10,912 nt of DNA, from NCBI GenBank assembly GCA_041488375.1, contig JBGPPD010000089.1, forward strand, positions 1 to 10,912. Direction: 5' to 3'. The notes below the pieces were generated by a model, which saw only the letters and a program-made list of their open reading frames with translations, was not told the DNA's origin and ran no database searches. The position numbers and the translations under genes are program-made. This stretch comes from JAABQT01 sp041488375. GTDB taxonomy: Bacteria; Pseudomonadota; Gammaproteobacteria; Burkholderiales; SG8-39. The number at the start of each line of letters is the position of its first letter. Position 1 is the stretch's first letter. Positions 1 to 6,252 of the stretch are shown here, piece by piece.

Positions 1-2
1 CA

Positions 3-95
3 AGGCAGATGGGTAGGAACCGGTTGCTGGCGAGCCATCCGCTGAACCCGCGGTTGTTTGCCGCGGTCATGCTCGCTGGAATGCCTAAGAACTGA
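3..95 (+). CDS. Possible C-terminal end of an unrecognised gene entering from the left
   Basis: A reading frame open from the window edge ends at a TGA at 93-95. Its 30 residues include ASHPLNPRLFAAVMLAGMP. Codons mostly end in G or C, which fits coding sequence of this genome, but the piece is too short to place in a family. It is followed by an AT-rich stretch and then by the gene-poor block up to 885, so it could be the tail of a transposase or of an ordinary gene. The two other plus frames are closed early by stops (TAG at 14-16, TGA at 43-45). Weak call based on an open frame only. Confidence 0.25.
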   Translation, partial: RQMGRNRLLASHPLNPRLFAAVMLAGMPKN

Positions 96-452
96 AGGGG
101 CCTGCCTAACGACTTTAGGATGGCTTCTTATTTAACATAATATACATTGATCGACTTAGCAGGATGCCCGGATAAAACTTCGGTGTCGGTGGTCCGACAA
201 CTGGGAAGGATCGCGGCGAGCTGGTGGCGACGTTTAAACAACCGGGTCCCCCTGCCAAGCGGCTTTCAGCGCACGTCACAGCTGCCGGCTGTACGGGGCC
301 GGGCGCCCGGGCCGAGGGGGGAACCCGCAGGGCTGTCTGCCGAAGCCGGTAGCTCCCGACCGGCTGAGGCTAGCCCAGCGGGGGGCGAGGCGTACCCCGT
401 ACCCTCCCCTGTGGATGCCCAGCGAGGTCCTGTGGCAGGCTCAGGCTGCGCG

Positions 453-680
453 ATGGGGCCGGTGGTGGTGGATGTGGATGGGCTGCGGATCCTGACGGTG
501 ACGGCGGCGCACTTCCATCTGATCCTGAAGCACGGGGGCCGCGGCTCGGTGAAGATGGCCCCCGGCAGGTGGACGGTCAGGTACCGCTCAAAGGTGCTGG
601 CGGCCTACTCGGTCCGTCCAGGGGCCGGGGGCGACCTGGTGGTGTCTCGGTTGTGGGAAACGGGTGGTGGCGACGATCAG
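453..680 (+). pseudogene. Possible decayed coding fragment, family unknown
   Basis: Within the frame that begins at 147, codons from about 453 to 680 end almost always in G or C while first and second positions are more mixed, the pattern expected of coding sequence in a high-GC genome. The translation has plausible protein texture, for example VDGLRILTVTAAHFHLI and then MAPGRWTVRYRSKVLAAYSV. Upstream (240-440) and downstream (680-885) the same frame turns into low-complexity Pro/Gly/Arg/Ala text that does not look like protein. It may be a remnant of a transposase C-terminal region, but I recognise no catalytic motif, so the function is left open. Confidence 0.22.
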
Positions 681-820
681 GCCGACGCAGGGGCCGCCAG
701 CCCGCGCAGCGGGCAGATGGCGGCGTCGGCCCCTCTCTTGATACATAGGGCGATAAGTCTTGTAGAAAATGGGATGAGATATCGGCCTATGGGGGGAGCG
801 AAAATCGGGGCCGAGGGGCT

Positions 821-842
821 GTCGCCGGGAGCTTGCGGCGAC
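821..842. repeat. Perfect 7-bp inverted repeat (hairpin)
   Basis: GTCGCCG at 821-827 pairs with CGGCGAC at 836-842 around an 8-base loop. It lies 44 bases beyond the stop codon of the minus-strand DUF1178 gene, so it could act in 3'-end formation or stability of that message. No run of T follows on either strand, so it is not a standard intrinsic terminator. Confidence 0.35.
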
Positions 843-852
843 TGTCAGAAAT

Positions 853-863
853 GCACATTGTGC
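853..863. repeat. Short palindrome GCACATTGTGC
   Basis: Five perfect base pairs around one central base, inside a less G-rich stretch (843-885) between the G-rich block and the DUF1178 stop codon. Read on the minus strand from 867, the sequence begins TGTTGCACAATGTGCATTTC, which has the TGT start common to the ends of several insertion-sequence families. A matching opposite end is not visible in the window, so this is only a candidate element end. Confidence 0.25.
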
Positions 864-885
864 AACAATACTGCGCCTTGCCAAA

Positions 886-1320
886 TCAATTCCAGCGGCC
901 AGACGGCGGTATGGGCAGTCTTGCCACAGGTATGCCCTCGTCGACCAAGGCGTCGTGTTCGTCCTGGCTCGCCTGGCCCCGGATCGAGCGCGCCGGCGCC
1001 TCCTGGTAATGGATGCGGCGCGCTTCGGCCGGAAACGCCGAACCGACGTCCTCCGATTTCGTCAGCATCTCATCCAGCATGCGGGAGTAGAGCTTCTGCG
1101 CCAAGGCCAGGGGGTCCTGCCCCGCCTGCTCGCGGGGGGTGGCAGGTTGGGGCGCCCCCGTATTGAAGCGCGTCGCCGAAGGCACGCGGTCGACACCCTG
1201 GGTGCCGCAGGTCGGGCAGGCGACCAGCCCCTGCTTCCTTTGCTTGGCGTAGTCCTCTGCCGATGCGAACCAGCCCTCGAACGGGTGGCCGGCACCGCAT
1301 AGCAGATCGAAAATCTTCAT
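886..1320 (-). CDS. DUF1178 family zinc-ribbon-like protein
   Basis: 144 residues, a usual length for the family. The N-terminus (MKIFDLLCGAGHPFEGWF) followed by LVACPTCG is the hallmark of DUF1178 proteins. Cys8, His12, Cys35 and Cys38 could bind zinc, like a small ribbon. The middle carries a helix-forming stretch (about residues 70-95) and the C-terminus has the family-typical DEGIPVARLPIPP before the stop. These proteins are widespread in alpha- and betaproteobacteria and have no established biochemical role that I know of. The ATG at 1318-1320 is the only sensible start, and the divergent dioxygenase gene begins 29 bases away. No clear Shine-Dalgarno sequence precedes it. The gene looks intact and ordinary, and it marks where normal chromosomal coding resumes after the gene-poor left block. 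Confidence 0.9.
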   Translation of the reverse strand: MKIFDLLCGAGHPFEGWFASAEDYAKQRKQGLVACPTCGTQGVDRVPSATRFNTGAPQPATPREQAGQDPLALAQKLYSRMLDEMLTKSEDVGSAFPAEARRIHYQEAPARSIRGQASQDEHDALVDEGIPVARLPIPPSGRWN

Positions 1321-1349
1321 GTGGCGGATTCTATTACGATTGCAGGACC
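1321..1349. promoter_or_regulatory. 29-bp divergent intergenic region with AT-rich core
   Basis: The whole space between the two divergent starts holds a single AT-rich core, GGATTCTATTA (1326-1336). On the plus strand TATTAC (1332-1337) is a possible -10 hexamer. On the minus strand TAATAG or TAGAAT (within 1328-1336) could be one. Any -35 element would lie inside the opposing gene. If these are the real -10 boxes, both transcripts would have leaders of only a few bases. The closest Shine-Dalgarno-like string for the plus gene is AGGA (1344-1347), two bases from its ATG, which is too close to be ideal. Prediction by eye only. Confidence 0.35.
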
Positions 1350-2387
1350 ATGCTCGCCGACCGCCTCGAAGGGAAATGGATCGACCTGTTCGCCGAGGTG
1401 TTCGCGCGGTGCAAGGTGTCGCCCGGCGACCCTTGCGCCATTCTTTCCGAAACGCAGTCGCGCGCGCTGAACGTGCAACTGGCCGAGCTCGCGCTGCTCC
1501 GCCTGGGCGCCCGCCCGTTCCACGTCGTGGTGCCGACCCCGCGCCAGACGGCCCCCGTCCCGATCCGATCGACCGGCGCGTCCGTCGTGCTGCAGGACCA
1601 AGGACCGGCGCTGCAGGCGCTCGCCGCTTCGACCTTCATCGCCGACTGCACGCTGGAAGGGCTGATGCATGCCGCCGAGCTGCCCGCCATCCTCAAGGGC
1701 GGGGCGCGGGTGCTCTACATCTCCAATGAACATCCCGACGTGCTCGAGCGCCTTGCCCCCTCCCCCGCGGACGAGCAGCAGGTGAGGGCGGCGATGCGCC
1801 GCTTGCGCGAAGCCAAGCAAATGAAGGTGACCTCCCCCGCCGGCACCGCGCTGCAGATCCGGGTGGCAGGGGCGCGCGTCGGCGGTGTGTGGGGCTACAC
1901 GGAAAAGCCGGGCACGCTGTCGCACTGGCCCGGCGGCCTGTGCCTGTGCTTTCCGGCGGCCGGCAGCGTCAACGGCAGCCTGGTGATGGCGCCTGGCGAC
2001 CTGAACCTCACCTTCAAGCGCTACGTCGAGTCGCCGGTGCGTCTGAGCATCGAGGACGATTACGTCACGCGCATCGAGGGCGATTCGCTCGACGCCGAGC
2101 TGATGCGCGAATATTTCGCCGCCTGGGGCGAGCGCGACGCCTACGCGGTGTCGCACGTCGGCTGGGGCATGAACCCGCGCGCGCGCTGGGATGCGCTCGC
2201 GATGTACGACCGGCGCGACGTGAATGGCACCGAGCAGCGCGCCTTTGCCGGAAACTTCCTCTACTCCACCGGTGCGAACGAGGTCGCCGGGCGCCATACG
2301 CTCGGCCACTTCGACCTCCCGTTCCGCCACTGCACTGTGGAGCTCGACGGGGCTGCGGTCGTTCGGGACGGCAAGCTGGCCGCTTGA
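1350..2387 (+). CDS. NicX-like ring-cleaving dioxygenase (2,5-dihydroxypyridine 5,6-dioxygenase family)
   Basis: 345 residues, close to the 350 of Pseudomonas NicX, and similar over the full length. Distinctive matches are GYTEKPGTLSHWPGG (182-196), SHVGWGMNPRARW (268-280), GNFLYSTGAN (301-310) and GHFDLPFRHC (319-328). NicX enzymes share the fold of M29 (aminopeptidase T) proteins but are mononuclear Fe(II) extradiol-type dioxygenases that open 2,5-dihydroxypyridine to N-formylmaleamate in nicotinate breakdown. The iron ligands recalled for P. putida NicX (two His and one Asp, at about 265, 318 and 320) correspond to His269, His320 and Asp322 here. Cytoplasmic; no signal peptide. It is the first gene of a four-gene operon and its stop codon overlaps the start of a hydrolase (TTGA). 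The family fit is strong. The exact substrate is inferred and could be another hydroxylated N-heterocycle. Many databases would call it a leucyl aminopeptidase, which the ligand pattern does not support. Confidence 0.82.
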   Translation: MLADRLEGKWIDLFAEVFARCKVSPGDPCAILSETQSRALNVQLAELALLRLGARPFHVVVPTPRQTAPVPIRSTGASVVLQDQGPALQALAASTFIADCTLEGLMHAAELPAILKGGARVLYISNEHPDVLERLAPSPADEQQVRAAMRRLREAKQMKVTSPAGTALQIRVAGARVGGVWGYTEKPGTLSHWPGGLCLCFPAAGSVNGSLVMAPGDLNLTFKRYVESPVRLSIEDDYVTRIEGDSLDAELMREYFAAWGERDAYAVSHVGWGMNPRARWDALAMYDRRDVNGTEQRAFAGNFLYSTGANEVAGRHTLGHFDLPFRHCTVELDGAAVVRDGKLAA

Positions 2388-3139
2388 GCACCCTGCTCTT
2401 CCTGCACGGCGTAGGCGGCGGCCCTGCTGCCTGGGACCAGCAACTCCCCTATTTTTCCGCACTCGGTCACCGCGTGCACGCCTGGGACCAGCCAGGATAC
2501 GGCGGTACCTCGCTGATCGACCCCTATGACCTGGAACAGGTGGCCGGCGCTTTGCGACGGCTGATCGAGTCGCTCGGCAACGGGCCGGTGGTGCTGGTGG
2601 GACACAGCATGGGCGGATTCATCGCGCAGGAGGCATGGGCGCGCTTTCCGCAACGGGTCCAGGCGCTGGTGCTCGGCTTCACCAGCCCTTCTTTCGGCGG
2701 CGGCAGCCGGGAATTCGTCGACAAGTTCATTGCTGCGCGCATTGCGCCGCTCGATGCCGGGCACGGCATGGCCGAGATCGCGGCCGGGCTGATGCCCACG
2801 ATGCGCGGCTCGAAGTCGCAGGCCGAAGGACTGGCGCAGGCGGAACGGATCATGGGCGCCATCCCGCCGGCCACCTACCGCAAGGCGGTGCAGCTGCTCA
2901 CCACCTTCGACCGGCGCGCCCAGCTGCCCTCGATCGGCGTGCCGACGCTGCTGATCGCGGGCAGCGAGGACCGCGTCGCGCCGGCAAACGTGATGGAGCG
3001 CATGGCGCAGAAGATTCCGGGCGCCGAATTCGTCCAGCTGCAGGGCTGCGGGCACCTCGGGCCGATGGACCAGCCCGATGCGTTCAATGAGGCGCTGCGC
3101 GGTTTCCTCGAGCGCCGCATACTCTTAGGTCCGCGATGA
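2384..3139 (+). CDS. Alpha/beta hydrolase, possible deformylase or amidase-type partner of the dioxygenase
   Basis: 251 residues with the complete alpha/beta hydrolase layout: oxyanion-hole HGVGGG (8-13), nucleophile elbow GHSMGG with Ser75, acid Asp196 in AGSEDRVAP, and His224 in GCGHLGPMDQP. The cap region lies at about 105-175. No signal peptide, so cytoplasmic. The start is taken as TTG at 2384, which overlaps the dioxygenase stop as TTGA. Homologous sequence begins immediately after it (TLLFLHG), and the longer upstream reading frame is the wrong frame of the dioxygenase gene. The Shine-Dalgarno sequence is weak, so translational coupling is likely. In nicotinate degradation NicX is followed by NicD, an alpha/beta hydrolase removing formate from N-formylmaleamate. 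Position next to a NicX-like gene makes a similar hydrolysis of the ring-opened product plausible, but superfamily membership alone does not define the substrate. Confidence 0.85.
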   Translation: MSTLLFLHGVGGGPAAWDQQLPYFSALGHRVHAWDQPGYGGTSLIDPYDLEQVAGALRRLIESLGNGPVVLVGHSMGGFIAQEAWARFPQRVQALVLGFTSPSFGGGSREFVDKFIAARIAPLDAGHGMAEIAAGLMPTMRGSKSQAEGLAQAERIMGAIPPATYRKAVQLLTTFDRRAQLPSIGVPTLLIAGSEDRVAPANVMERMAQKIPGAEFVQLQGCGHLGPMDQPDAFNEALRGFLERRILLGPR

Positions 3140-4365
3140 ACATCAGCGTCACCGGCTCGAACTATCCCTTGAGCGGCAAGCAGCAGGCGCTGCTGGCCCT
3201 CGCCGAGGAGCTCGGCCCGCGCTTCGCCGCGCGCGCCGGGCGCTACGACCGCGAGGCGAGTTTTCCCTTCGAGAACTACGCCGAACTGCGCGCCGCGGGC
3301 CTGCTCGGCCTCTGCGTGCCGGAGAAGTTCGGCGGCAAGGGCGCCGACCTGAAGACCTACGCCCTGGTATCCGCGACGCTGGGCAAGTATTGCGGCGCGA
3401 CCGCCCTCACCTTCAATATGCACGCCTGCTCCACGCTGTGGCCAGGCGTGCTCGCCGACGACCTCGACATGACGCGCGAGCAGCGCGCCGAGCACGAGAA
3501 CTACCGCGCGCTGCACTTCGAGCGGGTGGTCAAGCAGGGCGCGGTGTACGCCCAGCCTTTCTCGGAAGGCAGCGCCGCGGCAGCCGGCAGGGCGCCGTTC
3601 GGCACCACCGCGGCCAAGGTCGAAGGCGGCTGGCTGGTGAACGGCAAGAAGATCTTCGCCTCGCTGTCCGGCGCGGCGGACTACTACGGCGTGCTGTGCA
3701 CGGAGAATAAGCCGGAGCTGTCGATGCGCGACACGCTGTACCTGGCGATCCCGGGCCAGGCGCCGGGCTTGAGCGTGACCGGCGACTGGGATCCGCTCGG
3801 CATGCGCGGCACGGTATCGCGCACGCTCGTGTTCAAGGATGTGTTCGTGCCCGACGAAGCCGCGATGATGCCGCGCGGCGTGTATTTCCAGGCGGCCAGC
3901 CGTTGGCCGCACATGTTCACCACGCTCTCCCCCACCTACATGGGCATCGCCATCGCGGCTTACGAGTTCACGGTGCGCTACCTGCGCGGCGAAGTGCCCG
4001 GCATGCCCCCGGTCAAGCGCCGCATGTATCCGACCAAGCAGATCGCGGTGGCCGAGATGTGGGTGCGGCTCGAGCAGACGCGCGCCCTGTTCCTGCGCAT
4101 GCTGGAGGACGCGCGCGTCGATCCGCCCAAGGATGCGCGCCTGCGCGCCTACGCGGCGCAATACACGATCATGGAGAACGCCAACGACATTTGCCGCCTC
4201 GCCATCCGCACCTGCGGCGGCCAGTCGATGCTCAAGTCGCTGCCGCTGGAGCGCCTGTATCGCGACTCGCGCTGCGGCGCCCTGATGCTGCCGTGGACCG
4301 CCGAGCTGTGCCTGGACCGCATCGGCCGCGAAGCCCTGTACGAGCCGGGGGAGGCGGACGACTGA
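3136..4365 (+). CDS. Acyl-CoA dehydrogenase family flavoprotein with unusual C-terminal active-site segment
   Basis: 409 residues, normal for acyl-CoA dehydrogenases. The N-terminal helical domain includes LLGLCVPEKFGGKG. The beta domain has YAQPFSEGSAA (138-148) in the place of the usual flavin-contacting LTEPGxGSD motif, followed by WLVNGKKIFASLSGAADYYG (166-185) and GDWDPLGMRGTVSRTLVF. The C-terminal helical domain includes ICRLAIRTCGGQSML and YRDSRCG (375-381). In medium-chain-type enzymes this last stretch leads into YEGTxxI, carrying the catalytic Glu. Here it reads LMLPWTAEL (383-391), with Pro or Leu where the Glu would be. Another residue may act as base, as in isovaleryl-type enzymes, or the protein may be an acyl-CoA dehydrogenase-fold flavin monooxygenase. 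ATG at 3136 overlaps the hydrolase stop (ATGA) and its own stop overlaps the ligase start (CTGA). Substrate unknown, probably the CoA ester made by the next gene product. Confidence 0.88.
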   Translation: MNISVTGSNYPLSGKQQALLALAEELGPRFAARAGRYDREASFPFENYAELRAAGLLGLCVPEKFGGKGADLKTYALVSATLGKYCGATALTFNMHACSTLWPGVLADDLDMTREQRAEHENYRALHFERVVKQGAVYAQPFSEGSAAAAGRAPFGTTAAKVEGGWLVNGKKIFASLSGAADYYGVLCTENKPELSMRDTLYLAIPGQAPGLSVTGDWDPLGMRGTVSRTLVFKDVFVPDEAAMMPRGVYFQAASRWPHMFTTLSPTYMGIAIAAYEFTVRYLRGEVPGMPPVKRRMYPTKQIAVAEMWVRLEQTRALFLRMLEDARVDPPKDARLRAYAAQYTIMENANDICRLAIRTCGGQSMLKSLPLERLYRDSRCGALMLPWTAELCLDRIGREALYEPGEADD

Positions 4366-5762
4366 ATATTTCGCGCTTCATCGAGCGCCGGGCGCAGCAG
4401 GCGCCGGACAAACTCGCGCTCCGCTTCCAGGAGCGCGACTGGCGCTACGCGGATTTCTGGCAACGCATCGAAGCGGCGACACGCTCGCTCGGCCTGGGCA
4501 AGGGCGAGCGCGTCGCCTGGCTCGGCACCAACCATCCGGACATGCTGGCGCTGCTGTTCGCGGCGGCCCGGCTGGGCGCCATCCTGGTGCCCCTGAACTG
4601 GCGCCTGACGGCGGCCGAGCACGCGAAGGTGCTGCGCGACTGCGCGCCGCGCCTGCTGTACTGCGACAGCGCCTTCGAGCCGCAGGCGCGCGAACTGGGC
4701 ATTGCGCTGGGGGACTGGCGCGACAAGGGCGAGCCGGTGCTGGCCGGCGCAGAAGAAGACGACCTGCTGATCGTCTACACCTCGGGCACGACCGGGACTC
4801 CCAAGGGAGCGGTATTGACGCAGCGCGCGCTGTTGTCGAACGGCGCCAACTCGATCCATGCCCACGCGTTGACCCAGGACGACCACGTGCTGACCGCCCT
4901 GCCGCTGTTCCACGTCGGCGGGCTCAACATCCAGACGCTGCCGGCGCTGCTGGCCGGCGCCAGGGTGACCTTGCACCCGAGGTTTGAACCGGGGGCCTGG
5001 CTGCACGACGTCGCGGCGCTGCGCCCGACGCTCAGCCTCCTCGTGCCCGCCACCATGGCGGCGGTGATCGGCCATCCGGACTGGGCGGGCACCGACCTTT
5101 CCTCATTGCGCATGCTCAACACCGGGTCCATGGTGGTGCCCGAGAGCCTGATCCAGGCGTTCCATGCGCGCGGCATCCCGGTCGGCCAGATCTACGGCTC
5201 GACGGAGACCGCGCCGATCGCGACGGCGCTGCTGCGGGAAGACGCTGCGCGCAAGCTCGGCAGTGCCGGCAAGCCCGCCCTGCATTGCGAGGTCAAGCTG
5301 GTCGAAGGCGAAATCTGGGTGCGCGGCCCGAATGTGATGCGCGGCTATTGGAACGACCCCGGCGCGACGGCGGCGGCCCTGGACGCCGACGGCTGGTTCA
5401 GGACCGGCGACCTCGCGCGCGTCGACGACGAGGGCTACTACTGGATCATGGGCCGCTCGAAGGACCTGATCATCTCCGGCGGCGAGAACATCTACCCTGC
5501 CGAGCTGGAAAACGTGCTGTCCGACTGTCCGCAGATCGCAGAGTCGGCGGTGCTCGGCGTCGAGGACGCCAAATGGGGCGAAGCGGCGTGCGCCGTGGTA
5601 GTGCGCAAACTCGGCGCGCTGCTGGACGAGGCCGCGGTGCTGGCCCTATTCAAGGATCGCCTCGCGCGTTTCAAGCACCCGCGGCGCATCGTGTTCCTGG
5701 AGCAGCTGCCGAAGAACGCGCTCGGCAAGGTGCAGAAAAGCCAGTTGCGCAAGCTCCTGTAG
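4362..5762 (+). CDS. AMP-forming acyl-CoA ligase (class I adenylate-forming enzyme)
   Basis: 466 residues with all core motifs of the ANL superfamily: the phosphate loop YTSGTTGTPKG (139-149), IYGSTETAP (277-285), GWFRTGDLA (344-352), the hinge motif GRSKDLIISGGENIYP (364-379), and the C-terminal catalytic Lys456 in NALGKVQK. It activates a carboxylic acid to acyl-AMP and then to acyl-CoA in the cytoplasm. Length is slightly below the usual 500-550, lost mainly between the N-terminal part and the phosphate loop. The start is most likely CTG at 4362: family-like sequence (NISRFIERRAQQAPDKLAL) begins right after it, no ATG, GTG or TTG exists just upstream in frame, and a strong GGGGGAGG lies at 4347-4354. 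An ATT at 4368 is a poorer alternative. Last gene of the operon, and the next gene is 110 bases away. The context suggests an aromatic, heteroaromatic or ring-cleavage acid as substrate. The specificity pocket cannot be read by eye. Confidence 0.9.
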   Translation: MNISRFIERRAQQAPDKLALRFQERDWRYADFWQRIEAATRSLGLGKGERVAWLGTNHPDMLALLFAAARLGAILVPLNWRLTAAEHAKVLRDCAPRLLYCDSAFEPQARELGIALGDWRDKGEPVLAGAEEDDLLIVYTSGTTGTPKGAVLTQRALLSNGANSIHAHALTQDDHVLTALPLFHVGGLNIQTLPALLAGARVTLHPRFEPGAWLHDVAALRPTLSLLVPATMAAVIGHPDWAGTDLSSLRMLNTGSMVVPESLIQAFHARGIPVGQIYGSTETAPIATALLREDAARKLGSAGKPALHCEVKLVEGEIWVRGPNVMRGYWNDPGATAAALDADGWFRTGDLARVDDEGYYWIMGRSKDLIISGGENIYPAELENVLSDCPQIAESAVLGVEDAKWGEAACAVVVRKLGALLDEAAVLALFKDRLARFKHPRRIVFLEQLPKNALGKVQKSQLRKLL

Positions 5763-5770
5763 GGCTCAAT

Positions 5771-5800
5771 CCACCGCCGGCGCGGTCGAGCCGACGGTGG
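5771..5800 (+). terminator. Hairpin after the catabolic operon, possible terminator without U-tract
   Basis: CCACCG (5771-5776) pairs with CGGTGG (5795-5800), and after one mismatch CGGC (5778-5781) pairs with GCCG (5790-5793), leaving an 8-base loop. It begins 8 bases after the ligase stop codon. No T-run follows on the plus strand, so it may be a stability hairpin or a weak terminator. The rest of the 110-base gap holds only the predicted promoter of the next operon. Confidence 0.35.
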
Positions 5801-5820
5801 CCATGGCGCAATTCTAGCTG

Positions 5821-5849
5821 TTGCTGTCGGCCCCGGCTTTGCAGACAAT
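5821..5849 (+). promoter_or_regulatory. Predicted sigma-70-type promoter of the STAS operon
   Basis: TTGCTG (5821-5826) and GACAAT (5844-5849) are separated by exactly 17 bases and resemble the -35 and -10 consensus at three and four of six positions. Transcription would begin near 5856, about 17 bases before the ATG at 5873. GGAG (5857-5860), twelve bases from that ATG, would then lie at the very 5' end of the message. Prediction by eye, moderate match only. Confidence 0.4.
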
Positions 5850-5872
5850 ACACCCCGGAGATCGAAGAAAAA

Positions 5873-6247
5873 ATGCCGCTCGCCCACAGTCTGTTCGACA
5901 CCGCGCTCGTGCTTTCGCCCGCCGGCCGCCTGGACCACGACAACTGCGAGGCCTTCCGCGAGGAACTCGCGCCGCATCTGGAACGCTCGGCCAAGGACGG
6001 CACGCCGATCGTGCTCGACTTGTCCGGGCTGGAGTACGTCTCCAGCGCCGGCCTGCGCTGCTTCATGCTGGCGGCGAAGCAGGCCAAGGCCCAGCACAGC
6101 CGCATCGTCATCGCTTCGATGCAGCCCGTGGTGGCCGAGATCTTCCAGATCGCGCGTTTCAACCTGGTGTTCGAGGCTTACCCGAAGGTGCGCGACGCGC
6201 TGGCCTCGCTGTCGCCGGCCGCGGCTGCCGCCTACGACCGGGGATAG
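5873..6247 (+). CDS. STAS-domain anti-anti-sigma factor (SpoIIAA/RsbV type)
   Basis: 124 residues, essentially one STAS domain. GRLDHDNCEAFREEL (18-32), VLDLSGLEYVSSAGLR (47-62) and the SMQPVVAEIFQIARFNLVF stretch follow the SpoIIAA pattern closely. Ser58 aligns with Ser58 of Bacillus subtilis SpoIIAA, the residue phosphorylated by the anti-sigma kinase SpoIIAB. Such proteins bind and sequester the kinase when unphosphorylated, and a PP2C phosphatase restores that form. Here a matching phosphatase gene lies two genes downstream and an RsbW-like kinase gene at 10377, so all three parts of a partner-switching circuit are present. The C-terminus is short and alanine-rich (AAAAAYDRG). ATG at 5873 is the natural start; GGAG lies twelve bases upstream. 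The metallohydrolase gene starts 5 bases after the stop. Confidence 0.92.
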   Translation: MPLAHSLFDTALVLSPAGRLDHDNCEAFREELAPHLERSAKDGTPIVLDLSGLEYVSSAGLRCFMLAAKQAKAQHSRIVIASMQPVVAEIFQIARFNLVFEAYPKVRDALASLSPAAAAAYDRG

Positions 6248-6252
6248 CGCGG

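Larger units (their letters stand above)
96..885. other. Long stretch without a confident gene; possible mobile-element relic
   Basis: No complete gene is convincing here. From about 116 to 150 the sequence is AT-rich (for example TTTAACATAATATAC near 130), unlike everything else in the window. From about 240 to 720 it is strongly G-rich on the plus strand, with several small inverted repeats: GTCGG/CCGAC at 185-198, a perfect 12-base palindrome CCGGGCGCCCGG at 299-310, GCCGGT/ACCGGC at 345-364, GTCGCCG/CGGCGAC at 821-842 and GCACATTGTGC at 853-863. A 340-codon open frame starting at 147 runs on into the antisense of the DUF1178 gene and is mostly not believable. The base composition differs from the genes to the right, which suggests inserted or decayed DNA ending shortly before 886. 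That is inference; no transposase motif was recognised. Confidence 0.4.

Noticed and set aside
299..364. Clustered palindromes as a group II intron or known riboswitch
   Set aside because: No domain V-like hairpin, no intron boundary sequence, no maturase gene and no recognised riboswitch core could be found; left as unexplained structure.
147..1166. 339-codon plus-strand open frame
   Set aside because: Its second part is antisense to the well-supported DUF1178 gene, and most of its translation is low-complexity Pro/Gly/Arg/Ala. Only the patch at 453-680 is kept as a weak coding fragment.
1317..2462. Long minus-strand open frame opposite the dioxygenase gene
   Set aside because: Arg/Ala/Gly-rich shadow translation typical of high-GC antisense; the plus strand carries a full-length NicX-family match.
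2875..4161. 428-codon minus-strand open frame opposite the hydrolase and acyl-CoA dehydrogenase genes
   Set aside because: Composition is that of an antisense shadow and no domain is recognisable.
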